Assembly (NCBI RefSeq): GCF_019237635.1
Contig: NZ_JAFAGS010000186.1
Location: forward strand, 1-64,000
DNA from: Pluralibacter sp.
GTDB taxonomy: Bacteria > Pseudomonadota > Gammaproteobacteria > Enterobacterales > Enterobacteriaceae
Direction of reading: 5' to 3'
DNA length: 64,000 bases
In this document: positions 40,331 through 50,010 of the stretch, piece by piece
Layout: each line of letters starts with the position of its first letter
How positions within the stretch are numbered: the stretch's first letter is position 1
Program-made: the position numbers and the translations under genes
Notes under the pieces: model-generated
What the model was told of the DNA's origin: nothing
The model's database searches: none
The model's input: the letters and a program-made list of their open reading frames with translations, nothing else

Positions 40331-41281
40331 ATGCTGAGCGCATTTCAACTGGAAAACAATCGCTTAACGCGTCTTGAGTCTGATGAAATCAAACATCTGG
40401 CCAGCTCAGTCTGGGTCGATTTGGTGGAGCCGGATGACGACGAACGTAACCGCGTACAGGCAGAACTGGGTCAGAATCTGGCGACACGCCCTGAACTGGA
40501 AGACATCGAAGCATCGGCACGTTTCTTTGAAGACGAAGACGGCCTGCATATTCACTCCTTTTTCTTCTTTGAGGATGCCGATGATCACGCCGGTAACTCC
40601 ACCGTGGCGTTTACCATCCGCGAAGGCCGCCTGTTCACGCTGCGTGAGCGCGAACTGCCCGCCTTTCGTCTTTACCGTATGCGCGCCCGCAATCAGGCGA
40701 TGGTGGAAGGCAACGCCTTCGAGCTGCTGCTCGATCTGTTCGAAACCAAAATCGAACAGTTGGCGGATGAAATCGAAAACATCTACAGCGATCTGGAAAA
40801 GCTGAGCCGCGTCATCATGGAAGGCCATCAGGGCGATGAGTATGACGAAGCGCTCTCGACGCTGGCGGAGCTGGAGGATATCGGCTGGAAGGTGCGTCTG
40901 TGTCTGATGGATACCCAACGCGCGCTGAACTTCCTTGTGCGTAAGGCCCGGTTGCCTTCGGGGCAACTGGAGCAGGCGCGCGAGATCCTGCGCGATATCG
41001 AGTCCCTGCTGCCGCACAACGAATCGCTGTTCCAGAAGGTGAACTTCCTGATGCAGGCGGCGATGGGCTTTATCAACATCGAGCAGAACCGCATCATCAA
41101 GATCTTCTCGGTGGTGTCCGTGGTGTTCCTGCCGCCGACGCTGGTGGCCTCAAGCTATGGTATGAACTTCGAGTTTATGCCGGAGCTGCACTGGAGTTTC
41201 GGCTATCCGGGGGCGATTGTCTTTATGCTCCTCGCGGGCCTGGCGCCATACCTCTATTTCAAACGCAGAAACTGGCTGTAA
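40331..41281 (+). CDS. corA: CorA, magnesium/cobalt channel
   Basis: Pentameric inner-membrane Mg2+ channel. It has 316 residues, the E. coli/Salmonella length: a large acidic cytoplasmic funnel domain, the long stalk helix, then TM1 ([25 protein letters not shown]) with the selectivity motif YGMN near residue 275, the periplasmic MPEL loop, TM2 and the basic end KRRNWL. The start is the ATG at 40331 ([10 protein letters not shown]); the frame is open from a TTG at 40316. It converges with rarD. Confidence 0.97.
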   Translation: MLSAFQLENNRLTRLESDEIKHLASSVWVDLVEPDDDERNRVQAELGQNLATRPELEDIEASARFFEDEDGLHIHSFFFFEDADDHAGNSTVAFTIREGRLFTLRERELPAFRLYRMRARNQAMVEGNAFELLLDLFETKIEQLADEIENIYSDLEKLSRVIMEGHQGDEYDEALSTLAELEDIGWKVRLCLMDTQRALNFLVRKARLPSGQLEQAREILRDIESLLPHNESLFQKVNFLMQAAMGFINIEQNRIIKIFSVVSVVFLPPTLVASSYGMNFEFMPELHWSFGYPGAIVFMLLAGLAPYLYFKRRNWL

Positions 41282-41288
41282 CGCTCGC

Positions 41289-41310
41289 GACGCCCGGTGG
41301 CCCGGGCGTC
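41289..41310. terminator. Hairpin between corA and rarD
   Basis: GACGCCCGG (41289-41297) and CCGGGCGTC (41302-41310) form a strong 9-bp stem with a 4-base loop between the convergent corA and rarD stops. There is no T-run on either side, so it may act as an mRNA 3' stabiliser or a weak bidirectional terminator. Confidence 0.5.
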
Positions 41311-41316
41311 GGCGCG

Positions 41317-42210
41317 TCAGGATTTCGGCGTGCGGTGCAGCGTGTAGACCGCATCCATAATGAAGATGGCCAGCGCCGCCCAGATAAAGCCGAAGGTGAC
41401 CATTTTGTCCGCTCCCGGCGTTTCACCGTAGAACATCACCGCCAGCAGGAACATCAGCGTCGGGCCGATGTACTGGAAAAAGCCCAGCGTTGAAAGGCGC
41501 AGTTTGGTGGCCGCGCCGGTAAAGCACAGCAGCGGTATGGTGGTGACGATACCCGCCGCCATCAGCAGCAGATTCAGCGACCACGGGTTTTGCGTTAAAT
41601 GGCTGGTAGGGCTGTCGGCAATCCCGAACAGCCAGATAGCGGCTACCGGCAGCAGCCACAGCGTCTCCACCAGCATGCCGGTCTGCGCATCGACAGCTAT
41701 CTTCTTGCGCACCAGGCCGTAGAAGGCGAAGCTGAACGCCAGCCCCAGGGCTATCACCGGCAGTGATCCGAACGTCCATAGCTGCACCAGTACGCCGCAG
41801 GCGGCGAGCAGTACCGCCAGCCACTGCATACGACGAAAGCGCTCGCCGAGGAACACCATGCCCAGCAGGATATTCACCAGCGGGTTAATAAAGTAGCCGA
41901 GGCTGGCTTCCAGCATATGGTGATTATTCACCGCCCAGATAAACAGCAACCAGTTTCCGCCGATCAGCACCGCAGAGAGCGCCAGGAAGACGATTTTCTT
42001 CGGCGTTTGCCACAGCTTTTTCAGGCCGTTCCACTGTCGGCTAACGGTGATCAGCGCCACCATAAAGAAAAACGACCAGATAATACGGTGGGTCAGAATT
42101 TCATCCGCCGGAACGTAGTGGATAAGCTTGAAGTAGGCCGGAGCGATGCCCCAAATGAAATAAGCGGCAAGGGCCAGTAATACGCCCTGCCGCGTTTGTT
42201 TAGCGTCCAT
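41317..42210 (-). CDS. rarD: RarD, EamA/DMT-family permease
   Basis: A 297-residue membrane protein of the RarD branch of the drug/metabolite transporter superfamily, with ten predicted spans in two EamA halves. It opens KQTRQGVLLALAAYFIWGIAPAYFKL. A positively charged loop VRKKIAVDAQTG lies between the halves. The name comes from a chloramphenicol-sensitivity phenotype, but the physiological substrate is unknown. The yigFG genes found between corA and rarD in E. coli are absent here. Confidence 0.94.
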   Translation of the reverse strand: MDAKQTRQGVLLALAAYFIWGIAPAYFKLIHYVPADEILTHRIIWSFFFMVALITVSRQWNGLKKLWQTPKKIVFLALSAVLIGGNWLLFIWAVNNHHMLEASLGYFINPLVNILLGMVFLGERFRRMQWLAVLLAACGVLVQLWTFGSLPVIALGLAFSFAFYGLVRKKIAVDAQTGMLVETLWLLPVAAIWLFGIADSPTSHLTQNPWSLNLLLMAAGIVTTIPLLCFTGAATKLRLSTLGFFQYIGPTLMFLLAVMFYGETPGADKMVTFGFIWAALAIFIMDAVYTLHRTPKS

Positions 42211-42261
42211 CGGTTAAATCCGTGACAGAAAAGTAAAGCAATGTTACCCGATTTCACCCGC

Positions 42262-42729
42262 TCAACCCACCATATAAGTGGCGGTCGCGCTGGCGATATA
42301 AAGCTGCTCTTCGTTATGGAGTTCTACGCGCGCGACCGCCACTTTATTGCCCGCGCGCAGCAGGCTGCTGCTGGCGGTAAAGCGGTTGCCGCGGCCAGGG
42401 CGAAGATAATCGACGCGCAGATCGATAGTCCCCATGCGGGAAAGACGCTGGCGCAACTCGTCTTCATTGATCGTGTCGTGACGCGTCAGCGTGCTGCCGA
42501 CGCAGACCAGGCCTGCGGCAACATCCAGCGCTGAGGCGATAACGCCGCCGTGGAGAATGCTCTGGGTCCAGTTGCCGACCATCATTGGCTGGTTATTAAA
42601 ACTGAGTTGCGCGAAATCTTTCTCATAGCGCTCAAGCTCAAGGCCGAGCGCGCGGTTAAACGGCATGTGATAAACGAACATTTCGCCCACCAGCCTGAGG
42701 ACGGCTTCGGCCGTCAGTTCTGCAGACAT
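42262..42729 (-). CDS. yigI: YigI, hotdog-fold acyl-CoA thioesterase
   Basis: A 155-residue PaaI-like hotdog protein; E. coli YigI is reported as a medium/long-chain acyl-CoA thioesterase. Signature segments: the hotdog helix [33 protein letters not shown] with the catalytic Asp region, and the later strands [36 protein letters not shown]. It follows rarD's start region after 51 bases, so rarD lies downstream of yigI and may be co-transcribed with it. In E. coli it is divergent from pldA. Confidence 0.92.
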   Translation of the reverse strand: MSAELTAEAVLRLVGEMFVYHMPFNRALGLELERYEKDFAQLSFNNQPMMVGNWTQSILHGGVIASALDVAAGLVCVGSTLTRHDTINEDELRQRLSRMGTIDLRVDYLRPGRGNRFTASSSLLRAGNKVAVARVELHNEEQLYIASATATYMVG

Positions 42730-43049
42730 GAAACTTTTCCGATGGTTATGAAAATGTTGATTTTATGCTTATTAAATGTTGATTTCCACCATTGTGACAG
42801 AACTGAAGGGCAGAAAGGGGTAAACAGGTAAGATGACGCCATCGCGAGAAATATTGATAAACCATTTTGCTCAGGAGAACAGCATCAATGCGAACCCGTC
42901 CGGGCGGGTTGCTGGTGGGAGAGCGTGGGTGACGACCCGGTGCGGAGCGATTTGTTCTAGCCCCCTCGAAGGATTTTGCGTTAAACGTTGCAGTTTCTTG
43001 CTCAGACGCTGAAAATAGCGCCTGTTTTAATTTTGGCAATGGGGTTAAC
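42730..43049. other. Gene-free segment where pldA is expected; probable deletion scar
   Basis: These 320 bases lie between yigI and recQ. They hold the yigI promoter region, then CAGGAGAACAGCATCAATGC with a good ribosome site and an ATG at 42888. That ATG opens a 14-codon ORF (MRTRPGGLLVGERG, stop at 42932), which resembles the first codons of pldA (MRTLQGWLL in E. coli, from memory). The recQ promoter-proximal bases GACGCTGAAAATAGCGCC are intact. Thus nearly all of pldA appears deleted. A hairpin AACCCG/CGGGTT lies at 42892-42909. Confidence 0.55.
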
Positions 43050-44879
43050 GTGGCGCAGGCGGAAGTATTCAATCAGGCATCGCTGGCGAAGCAGGTTTTG
43101 CAGGAAACCTTTGGCTACCAGCAGTTCCGTCCGGGCCAGGAAACCATCATTGAAACCGCGCTGGAAGGCCGCGACTGTCTGGTCGTCATGCCCACCGGTG
43201 GCGGTAAATCGCTGTGTTATCAAATCCCCGCGCTGGTACTCAACGGCCTGACGGTTGTCGTGTCGCCGCTCATTTCTCTGATGAAAGACCAGGTCGACCA
43301 GTTGCTTGCCAACGGCGTGGCCGCCGCGTGCCTGAACTCGACTCAGAACCGCGAACAGCAGCTTGAGGTCATGGCGGGCTGCCGTACCGGTAAAATCCGC
43401 CTGCTGTATATCGCGCCGGAACGCCTGATGCTGGATAACTTCCTCGAACACCTGGCGCACTGGAACCCGGTGATGCTGGCGGTCGATGAAGCGCACTGTA
43501 TTTCCCAGTGGGGCCATGATTTCCGTCCGGAATATGCCGCGCTGGGTCAGCTTCGCCAGCGTTTCCCGGCGGTGCCGTTTATGGCGCTGACCGCCACGGC
43601 GGATGACACCACGCGTCGCGATATCGTGCGGCTGCTGGGGCTGAGCGACCCGCTTATCCAGCTCAGCAGCTTTGACCGCCCGAACATCCGCTACATGCTG
43701 ATGGAGAAGTTTAAACCCCTCGATCAACTGATGCGCTACGTCCAGGAACAGCGCGGCAAGTCCGGTATTATTTACTGTAACAGCCGTTCGAAGGTGGAAG
43801 ACACCGCCGCCCGCCTGCAAAGCCGCGGCTATAGCGCGGCGGCCTATCATGCCGGGCTGGAAAACAATATCCGCGCCGACGTGCAGGAGAAGTTCCAGCG
43901 CGACGACCTGCAAATCGTGGTGGCGACCGTGGCGTTCGGTATGGGGATCAACAAACCCAACGTGCGTTTCGTGGTGCATTTTGATATTCCCCGCAACATC
44001 GAATCCTACTATCAGGAAACCGGACGTGCCGGGCGCGACGGCCTGCCTGCCGAAGCGATGCTGTTTTACGATCCGGCCGATATGGCGTGGTTGCGCCGCT
44101 GCCTGGAGGAGAAACCCGCCGGGCAGTTGCAGGATATCGAACGCCACAAGCTTAACGCGATGGGCGCGTTTGCCGAGGCGCAAACCTGCCGCCGTCTGGT
44201 GCTGCTGAACTACTTTGGCGAAGGGCGTCAGGAGCCCTGCGGCAACTGCGATATCTGTCTCGACCCGCCGCGCCAGTACGACGGGCTGGAGGATGCGCGC
44301 AAGGCGCTGTCGACCATTTACCGCGTCAACCAGCGCTTCGGCATGGGCTATGTGGTGGAGGTGCTGCGCGGCGCGAACAGCCAGCGCATCCGCGAGCTGG
44401 GGCACGACAAGCTGCCGGTGTACGGTATTGGCCGCGAGCAGAGCCATGAGCACTGGGTCAGCGTGATCCGCCAGCTGATTCACCTCGGCTTCGCCACCCA
44501 GAATATCGCGCACCATTCGGCGCTACAGCTTACCGAGGCGGCGCGCCCGATACTGCGCGCCGAAGCGCCGCTACAGCTGGCGGTGCCGCGTATCGTCGCC
44601 CTCAAGCCGCGGGTGGCGCAAAAATCCTATGGCGGCAATTACGACCGTAAGCTGTTTACCAAACTGCGCAAGCTGCGTAAAGTCATCGCCGATGAAGAGA
44701 ATATTCCGCCTTATGTGGTCTTTAACGACGCCACGCTTATCGAAATGGCCGAGCAGATGCCGGTCAGTCCCAGCGAAATGCTGAGCGTCAACGGCGTCGG
44801 GATGCGTAAGCTTGAACGTTTTGGCCGGGAATTTATGGCGCTTATTCGCTCCCACGTCGACGGCGATGATGAGGAGTAG
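43050..44879 (+). CDS. recQ: RecQ, ATP-dependent DNA helicase
   Basis: 3'-5' SF2 helicase of the RecF recombination pathway. The 609 residues match E. coli RecQ: motif 0 [14 protein letters not shown], Walker [14 protein letters not shown], the DEAH box [18 protein letters not shown] with the aromatic-rich loop, [12 protein letters not shown], zinc cysteines in CRRLV and [13 protein letters not shown], the winged helix, and the C-terminal HRDC domain ([21 protein letters not shown]). The start is GTG at 43050, with GGGGTTAAC before it. Confidence 0.97.
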   Translation: MAQAEVFNQASLAKQVLQETFGYQQFRPGQETIIETALEGRDCLVVMPTGGGKSLCYQIPALVLNGLTVVVSPLISLMKDQVDQLLANGVAAACLNSTQNREQQLEVMAGCRTGKIRLLYIAPERLMLDNFLEHLAHWNPVMLAVDEAHCISQWGHDFRPEYAALGQLRQRFPAVPFMALTATADDTTRRDIVRLLGLSDPLIQLSSFDRPNIRYMLMEKFKPLDQLMRYVQEQRGKSGIIYCNSRSKVEDTAARLQSRGYSAAAYHAGLENNIRADVQEKFQRDDLQIVVATVAFGMGINKPNVRFVVHFDIPRNIESYYQETGRAGRDGLPAEAMLFYDPADMAWLRRCLEEKPAGQLQDIERHKLNAMGAFAEAQTCRRLVLLNYFGEGRQEPCGNCDICLDPPRQYDGLEDARKALSTIYRVNQRFGMGYVVEVLRGANSQRIRELGHDKLPVYGIGREQSHEHWVSVIRQLIHLGFATQNIAHHSALQLTEAARPILRAEAPLQLAVPRIVALKPRVAQKSYGGNYDRKLFTKLRKLRKVIADEENIPPYVVFNDATLIEMAEQMPVSPSEMLSVNGVGMRKLERFGREFMALIRSHVDGDDEE

Positions 44880-44939
44880 TCAGTTGGATAAAAAAGTGCC
44901 AGGATAATGACTCGGTAAACTATTCTCCCCGGGTATCCC

Positions 44940-45560
44940 ATGTTAATGCTATTTATGACCGTTGCGCTGGTGCACATCATTGCGCTGATGAGCCCCGGCC
45001 CGGATTTCTTCTTTGTATCGCAAACTGCCGTCAGTCGTTCCCGTAAAGAGGCGATGATGGGGGTGCTCGGTATTACCGCAGGCGTCATGGTGTGGGCAGG
45101 CGTTGCGCTGCTTGGCTTACATTTGATCATCGAAAAAATGGCCTGGCTGCACAACATCATCATGCTCGGCGGCGGTCTGTATCTGTGCTGGATGGGTTAT
45201 CAGATGCTGCGCGGCGCGCTGAAGAAAAACGAAGCGCCGGGAGATGCGCCGAAGGTCGAGCTGGCGAAAAGCGGCAAAAGCTTCCTGAAAGGGCTGCTGA
45301 CCAATCTTGCGAACCCAAAAGCGATTATCTATTTCGGCTCCGTGTTTTCGTTGTTCGTGGGGGATGACGTGGGCACCGCCCAGCGCTGGGGCATCTTCCT
45401 GCTGATCATCGTCGAGACCTTCGCCTGGTTTACTATCGTGGCGAGCCTCTTTGCCCTACCGACCATGCGCCGCGGCTATCAGCGCATGGCGAAATGGATT
45501 GACGGCGTTGCAGGTACCCTGTTCGCCGGTTTCGGCATCCACCTGATCATCTCCCGCTAA
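44940..45560 (+). CDS. rhtC: RhtC, threonine exporter (LysE/RhtB family)
   Basis: A 206-residue inner-membrane protein with six hydrophobic segments. The family N-terminus HIIALMSPGPDFFFVSQTAVSRSRKEAMMGVLGITAG is followed by the conserved LTNLANPKAIIYFGSVFSLF. E. coli RhtC exports threonine. It lies 60 bases after recQ and its stop abuts the convergent rhtB gene, with no base between the two. Confidence 0.95.
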   Translation: MLMLFMTVALVHIIALMSPGPDFFFVSQTAVSRSRKEAMMGVLGITAGVMVWAGVALLGLHLIIEKMAWLHNIIMLGGGLYLCWMGYQMLRGALKKNEAPGDAPKVELAKSGKSFLKGLLTNLANPKAIIYFGSVFSLFVGDDVGTAQRWGIFLLIIVETFAWFTIVASLFALPTMRRGYQRMAKWIDGVAGTLFAGFGIHLIISR

Positions 45561-46181
45561 TCACGCATGGCGTGCTGACGCGAGCAGCGCGCCTACCAGC
45601 ATAAACAGCGAACCAAACACTTTATTCAGGGCTTTCATCTGCCGTGGGCCTTTGATCCATGCCGCGATGCGCGTCGCAAGCGTTGCATAGCCAATCATCA
45701 CGATGATATCCACCACAATTGTAGTCACGCCCAATACGACATACTGCATCACCTGGGGCTGGTTCGGCATGATAAACTGCGGAAACAGCGCAGCGAGGAA
45801 AACGATGCTCTTCGGGTTGGTGAGGTTGACAAACACGGCGCGTTTAAACAGCCGACCGCGCGATTGCGTTTGCGCCAGCGCGTTCAGATCGATTGCGCCA
45901 GCGGCACGCCACTGCTGTATCCCAAGCCAGATAAGGTAGGCGGCGCCCGCCCACTTCAGTACTTCGAAGACAAGGACCGAGCGCGAAAACAAGGTGCCCA
46001 GACCCACGCCCACCAGCACAATATGAATACCCAGCCCGGTTTGCAGACCCGCAATCGACGCGCCCGCGCCGCGATAGCCGTGGTTAATGGCGGTCGTCAT
46101 GGTATTAATGGCGCCGGAGCCGGGTGAAAGGCTGAGAATAATGGACGTCAGCAGGTAGGCGAACCACCACTCAAAGGTCAT
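45561..46181 (-). CDS. rhtB: RhtB, homoserine/homoserine lactone exporter
   Basis: A 206-residue LysE/RhtB-family exporter paralogous to RhtC. It has [33 protein letters not shown] at the N-terminus, [14 protein letters not shown], and [20 protein letters not shown]. It exports homoserine and confers resistance to homoserine lactone in E. coli. It is convergent with rhtC (the stop codons abut) and divergent from pldB over 109 bases. Confidence 0.95.
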   Translation of the reverse strand: MTFEWWFAYLLTSIILSLSPGSGAINTMTTAINHGYRGAGASIAGLQTGLGIHIVLVGVGLGTLFSRSVLVFEVLKWAGAAYLIWLGIQQWRAAGAIDLNALAQTQSRGRLFKRAVFVNLTNPKSIVFLAALFPQFIMPNQPQVMQYVVLGVTTIVVDIIVMIGYATLATRIAAWIKGPRQMKALNKVFGSLFMLVGALLASARHA

Positions 46182-46290
46182 GAGAATCTCCCTGATTGTC
46201 TGTTTTTATGCCACAATACGCTATTGTCTGTGTGTTGTGTGACACGCCATAAAAAAACGATCTTCCGCGGTTAACGAGGGCGGATACCCG

Positions 46291-47283
46291 ATGTTTCGGC
46301 AGCAAAAGGACTGGAGTACAAGAGAAAACGCGTTTGCTTCCTTCACGATGGGGCCGCTCAATGATTTTTGGCGCCAGCGAGAAGAGGCGGTCTTTACCGG
46401 CGTGGACGGCGTCCCGGTGCGTTTTGTGCGCTTCCATGCGAGCTATCACGATCGGGTGATTGTCGTTTGTCCCGGGCGTATCGAAAGCTATGTTAAGTAC
46501 GCCGAACTGGCGTACGATCTGTTCCGCTGCGGGTTTGACGTTCTGATTATCGACCACCGCGGGCAGGGGTTCTCCGGACGCATGCTCTCCGACACCCATC
46601 GCGGGCACGTGGTGAACTTCAGCGACTATGTAGACGACGTCGCCGCGTTCTGGCAGCAGGAGGTGGCGTCAGGGCCCTGGCGTAAGCGCTTTATTCTCGC
46701 GCATTCAATGGGCGGCGCGATTGCCACGCTGTTTTTACAGCGCCATCCCGGGGTGTGCGACGCGATGGCGCTTAGCGCTCCGATGTTCGGCATCGTGATG
46801 CGTTTTCCGGACTGGATGGTGCGCCATATTCTCGACTGGGCTGAGGGCCATCAGCGTGTTCGGGAAAGCTATGCCATGGGCACCGGGCGCTGGCACGCCC
46901 TGCCGTTTAGCCTCAATATCCTGACGCACAGCCGTGAACGTTATCGACGGAACCTGGGGTTTTATGCCGATAATCCCGATTTGCGCGTCGGTGGGCCAAC
47001 GTACCACTGGGTGCGTGAAGGGGTACTGGCGGGCGAAGAGATCCTCGCTGGCGCCAGCGACGACAGGACGCCTGTGTTGCTTATTCAGGCGCAGGAAGAA
47101 CGCGTTGTGGATAACCGCATGCACGACCGTTATTGTGAATTACGCGCCGAAGCCGGCCATCCCTGCGAAGGGGAGACGCCGCTTGTCATCAAAGGCGCTT
47201 ACCATGAGATCCTTTTTGAAAAGGACGTTATGCGCTCAGTCGCGCTCCATGCCATCGTCGATTTTTTTTGTCGACATGATTAA
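46291..47283 (+). CDS. pldB: PldB, lysophospholipase L2
   Basis: An alpha/beta hydrolase of the inner membrane that degrades lysophospholipids. The 330 residues are ten fewer than E. coli PldB, the difference being a shorter C-terminus. It has VLIIDHRGQGFSGR, the nucleophile elbow ILAHSMGGAIATLF (Ser near residue 140) and a late GAYHEILFEKD holding the catalytic His. It is divergent from rhtB and is followed after 42 bases by yigL. It is kept although outer-membrane phospholipase pldA appears lost. Confidence 0.94.
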   Translation: MFRQQKDWSTRENAFASFTMGPLNDFWRQREEAVFTGVDGVPVRFVRFHASYHDRVIVVCPGRIESYVKYAELAYDLFRCGFDVLIIDHRGQGFSGRMLSDTHRGHVVNFSDYVDDVAAFWQQEVASGPWRKRFILAHSMGGAIATLFLQRHPGVCDAMALSAPMFGIVMRFPDWMVRHILDWAEGHQRVRESYAMGTGRWHALPFSLNILTHSRERYRRNLGFYADNPDLRVGGPTYHWVREGVLAGEEILAGASDDRTPVLLIQAQEERVVDNRMHDRYCELRAEAGHPCEGETPLVIKGAYHEILFEKDVMRSVALHAIVDFFCRHD

Positions 47284-47325
47284 TCCGGCGATAACGCCGC
47301 TCTTACTTAGAGGTTGAATTCTTTT

Positions 47326-48132
47326 ATGTACCAGGTTGTTGCGTCTGATTTGGATGGCACGCTCCTTAATCCCGACCATCGTTTGTCCCCCTACACCAAA
47401 GAGACCCTGAAGCTGCTGACGGAAAAGGGCATTAATTTCGTTTTCGCCACCGGCCGCCATCATATCGACGTGGCGCAAATCCGGGACGGTCTGGGGATCA
47501 AAGCGTTTATGATCACCTCCAACGGCGCGCGCGTACACGACACTGACGGTAATCTGATTTTTGCGCATAACCTCGATCGCGATATTGCCGCCGATCTGTT
47601 CGGCGTAGTGAGTAACAACCCGGATATCGTCACCAACGTGTATCGCGACGATGAGTGGTTTATGAACCGCCACCGCCCGGAAGAGATGCGTTTTTTCAAA
47701 GAGGCGGTCTTCAACTACGCGCTGTACGAACCGGGTTTGCTGGAGCCAGAGGGTGTCAGCAAGGTGTTTTTCACCTCGCCGGACCACGACGTGCTGCTGC
47801 CGCTGGAGCAGGCGATTAACGCGCGCTGGGGCGATCGCGTCAACGTCAGTTTCTCCACCTTAACCTGTCTGGAAGTCATGGCGGGCGGCGTATCGAAAGG
47901 TCATGCGCTGGAAGCGGTGGCGCAAATCATGGGTTACAACCTGAAAGACTGTATCGCTTTTGGCGACGGCATGAACGATGCGGAGATGCTCTCTATGGCG
48001 GGCAAAGGCTGCATCATGCAAAACGCCCACCAGCGTCTGAAAGATCTGCACCCGGAGCTGGAGGTCATTGGCAGCAACGCCGATGACGCCGTGCCGCACT
48101 ACCTGCGCCATATGTTCCTCCATCAGGACTGA
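47326..48132 (+). CDS. yigL: YigL, HAD-superfamily sugar phosphatase
   Basis: A Cof-type (HAD IIB) phosphatase. E. coli YigL dephosphorylates sugar phosphates and pyridoxal phosphate and, via SgrS-stabilised pldB-yigL mRNA, helps relieve glucose-phosphate stress. It is 268 residues: the motif ASDLDGTLLNPDH at the start, ITSNGARV, the C2B cap, GGVSKGHALEAVAQIMG with the motif III Lys, and FGDGMNDAEML. The ATG at 47326 fits homology. Its 3' end overlaps the convergent EAL gene by ten bases, and the C-terminus (RHMFLHQD) differs from E. coli there. Confidence 0.94.
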   Translation: MYQVVASDLDGTLLNPDHRLSPYTKETLKLLTEKGINFVFATGRHHIDVAQIRDGLGIKAFMITSNGARVHDTDGNLIFAHNLDRDIAADLFGVVSNNPDIVTNVYRDDEWFMNRHRPEEMRFFKEAVFNYALYEPGLLEPEGVSKVFFTSPDHDVLLPLEQAINARWGDRVNVSFSTLTCLEVMAGGVSKGHALEAVAQIMGYNLKDCIAFGDGMNDAEMLSMAGKGCIMQNAHQRLKDLHPELEVIGSNADDAVPHYLRHMFLHQD

Positions 48133-48929
48133 CTGCGTCTGTCAGCACACCACTGAATAAAAGCCCTGCTGGCCAGGGCTTTGCTGTAATACCACCCTTG
48201 CGCATAAACCACGCCCAGCGTTTTCAACCGGTTGCGCTGCGCCGGGGTCTCCACGCCTTCCGCCAGCGGCTCCAGCGATAGCGAGCGCGCGAACGCGATG
48301 AGTTGCGGCAGCACGCTGTTGTCCGGCGCGGCGCTGACCAGCGTCTTGTCTATTTTTAGCATGTCGAAGGTCAGCGCCTGAAGATAATTCATATTGGCGT
48401 AGCCGCTACCGAAATCATCGAGAAAAAGCGCATGCCCGGCCTGGCGATAGCGGGCGGCGGTCTCGGCAATATCCCAGGGGTTTATTTCGCTGTTCTCGGT
48501 TAACTCAAGGGCGATTTGCTGCGGGCGAACCTGATGCGTTTGGCAGAGGAAGGCGAGGCGGTCGAGCAGCGCCGTCGTTGACAGGTCGTCAGGTTCGATG
48601 TTGATGGAGACGTAGTACTGCGGGTGCTGACGTAGCCAGCCGCCCACATCGACGAAAACCTGGTCGACAATCCAGCGTGTCATCAGATTGAGCAGGCCGG
48701 TTTCGCGGGCAAAAGGGATAAAGCTGTCCGGCGGGATGCACTGGCCGTTGCGCTGCGGCCAGCGAACCAGCGCTTCGGCGCCTGCGACGCTGTCGCCGTC
48801 AAGACGCATGATGGGCTGGTAGCGCATCTCCAGTTGCTGGTTGCGAATCGCGTGCAGGAGCCTGGCGCGCGAGGCGGCGAGTTGGCCGAACAGGCCTGGC
48901 AGGAGGTGATGCTCATCCACAAAGTCCAT
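48123..48929 (-). CDS. Soluble EAL-domain c-di-GMP phosphodiesterase
   Basis: A 268-residue protein that is almost wholly one EAL domain. Active-site segments are all present: GAEALVRW (metal Glu), SINIEPDDL (Asn), ALELTENSEI, LDDFGSGYANMNYL (Asp pair), LKIDKTLV (Lys), LAEGVETPAQ and AQGWYYSKAL (Gln). It is therefore probably an active c-di-GMP hydrolase. Only about 35 residues precede the domain, with no membrane helix or CSS/sensor domain. An in-frame TGA lies 39 bases upstream of the ATG, and there is no ATG before it. No homologue sits between yigL and yigM in E. coli. It could be a shortened CSS-EAL relative. Confidence 0.85.
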   Translation of the reverse strand: MDFVDEHHLLPGLFGQLAASRARLLHAIRNQQLEMRYQPIMRLDGDSVAGAEALVRWPQRNGQCIPPDSFIPFARETGLLNLMTRWIVDQVFVDVGGWLRQHPQYYVSINIEPDDLSTTALLDRLAFLCQTHQVRPQQIALELTENSEINPWDIAETAARYRQAGHALFLDDFGSGYANMNYLQALTFDMLKIDKTLVSAAPDNSVLPQLIAFARSLSLEPLAEGVETPAQRNRLKTLGVVYAQGWYYSKALASRAFIQWCADRRSQS

Positions 48930-49110
48930 TTTACACGCGAAACCCTCAGCAAATAGTGGCGTTCAGTATTGGGGCTTTTCCGCAAGGGGACCATCAGCGA
49001 GGGATCAATCTTGTCCAGGAAAACGCTGAATCTGATTGTCTTCTTTTTGCTCAGTTGTCAACTTATTGATTCGCTACAATGCGTTTTCATTCTTCAAAGA
49101 GAGTTTCATT

Positions 49111-50010
49111 GTGGCGTTACTGATCGTTACCACCATTTTGTGGGCCTTCTCATTCAGCCTAATTGGCGAGTACCTGGCCGGGCACGTGGACAGCTATTTC
49201 TCAGTGCTGATGCGCGTGGGGCTTGCCGCGCTGGTTTTTTTGCCGTTCCTGCGCGCGCGCGGTCAGTCGCTACGTACACTGCTGTTGTATATGCTGGTCG
49301 GCGCATTGCAGCTCGGCATCATGTACCTGTTCAGCTTCCGGGCTTACCTCTATTTGACGGTATCGGAATTTCTGCTGTTCACCGTGCTCACGCCGCTCTA
49401 CATCACCCTGATCTATGACTTGCTGAGTAAGCGTAAGCTGCGCTGGGGCTATCTTCTGAGCGCGCTGCTGGCGGTGATTGGCGCCGCGATTATTCGCTAT
49501 GACAAAGTCAGCGATCATTTCTGGACCGGGTTAATGTTCGTACAGCTTGCCAATATCAGCTTCGCTGTCGGGATGGTGGGCTACAAGCGGTTGATGGAGG
49601 TTCATCCTATGCCGCAGCACAATGCGTTCGCCTGGTTCTATCTGGGGGCGTTTATCGTGGCGGTAGCGGCCTGGTTTATGCTCGGCAACCCGCAGAAGCT
49701 GCCGACCACCACGCTGCAGTGGGGGATTCTGGTGTGGCTGGGCGTTGTTGCTTCCGGCCTCGGCTACTTTATGTGGAACTACGGCGCGACGCAGGTCGAT
49801 GCCGGTACGCTGGGGATCATGAATAACGTGCATGTTCCGGCTGGCCTGCTGGTGAACCTGGCTATCTGGCAACAGCAGCCGCACTGGTCGAGCTTTATCA
49901 CAGGCGCGTTGGTGATAATGGCTTCACTGTGGGTCCATCGCCACTGGGTCGCTCCGCGTTCCGCACAAACGGTAGATGATCGCAGGCGTGGCTCCGCGCT
50001 GAACGAATAA
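49111..50010 (+). CDS. yigM: YigM (BioP), biotin transporter of the DMT family
   Basis: An EamA-type carrier with ten predicted spans that imports biotin in E. coli. The start is GTG at 49111 ([24 protein letters not shown]) behind AAAGAGAG; it gives 299 residues, the E. coli length. Conserved: [46 protein letters not shown]-like [20 protein letters not shown]. The frame open from 49036 has no homology. Its last 113 bases overlap the 3' end of the convergent metR gene. Confidence 0.93.
   Translation: MALLIVTTILWAFSFSLIGEYLAGHVDSYFSVLMRVGLAALVFLPFLRARGQSLRTLLLYMLVGALQLGIMYLFSFRAYLYLTVSEFLLFTVLTPLYITLIYDLLSKRKLRWGYLLSALLAVIGAAIIRYDKVSDHFWTGLMFVQLANISFAVGMVGYKRLMEVHPMPQHNAFAWFYLGAFIVAVAAWFMLGNPQKLPTTTLQWGILVWLGVVASGLGYFMWNYGATQVDAGTLGIMNNVHVPAGLLVNLAIWQQQPHWSSFITGALVIMASLWVHRHWVAPRSAQTVDDRRRGSALNE

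Noticed and set aside
43002-44516. A 504-codon minus-strand frame opposite recQ
   Set aside because: It lies wholly opposite recQ, whose helicase motifs are intact. It has no start context or recognisable domain.
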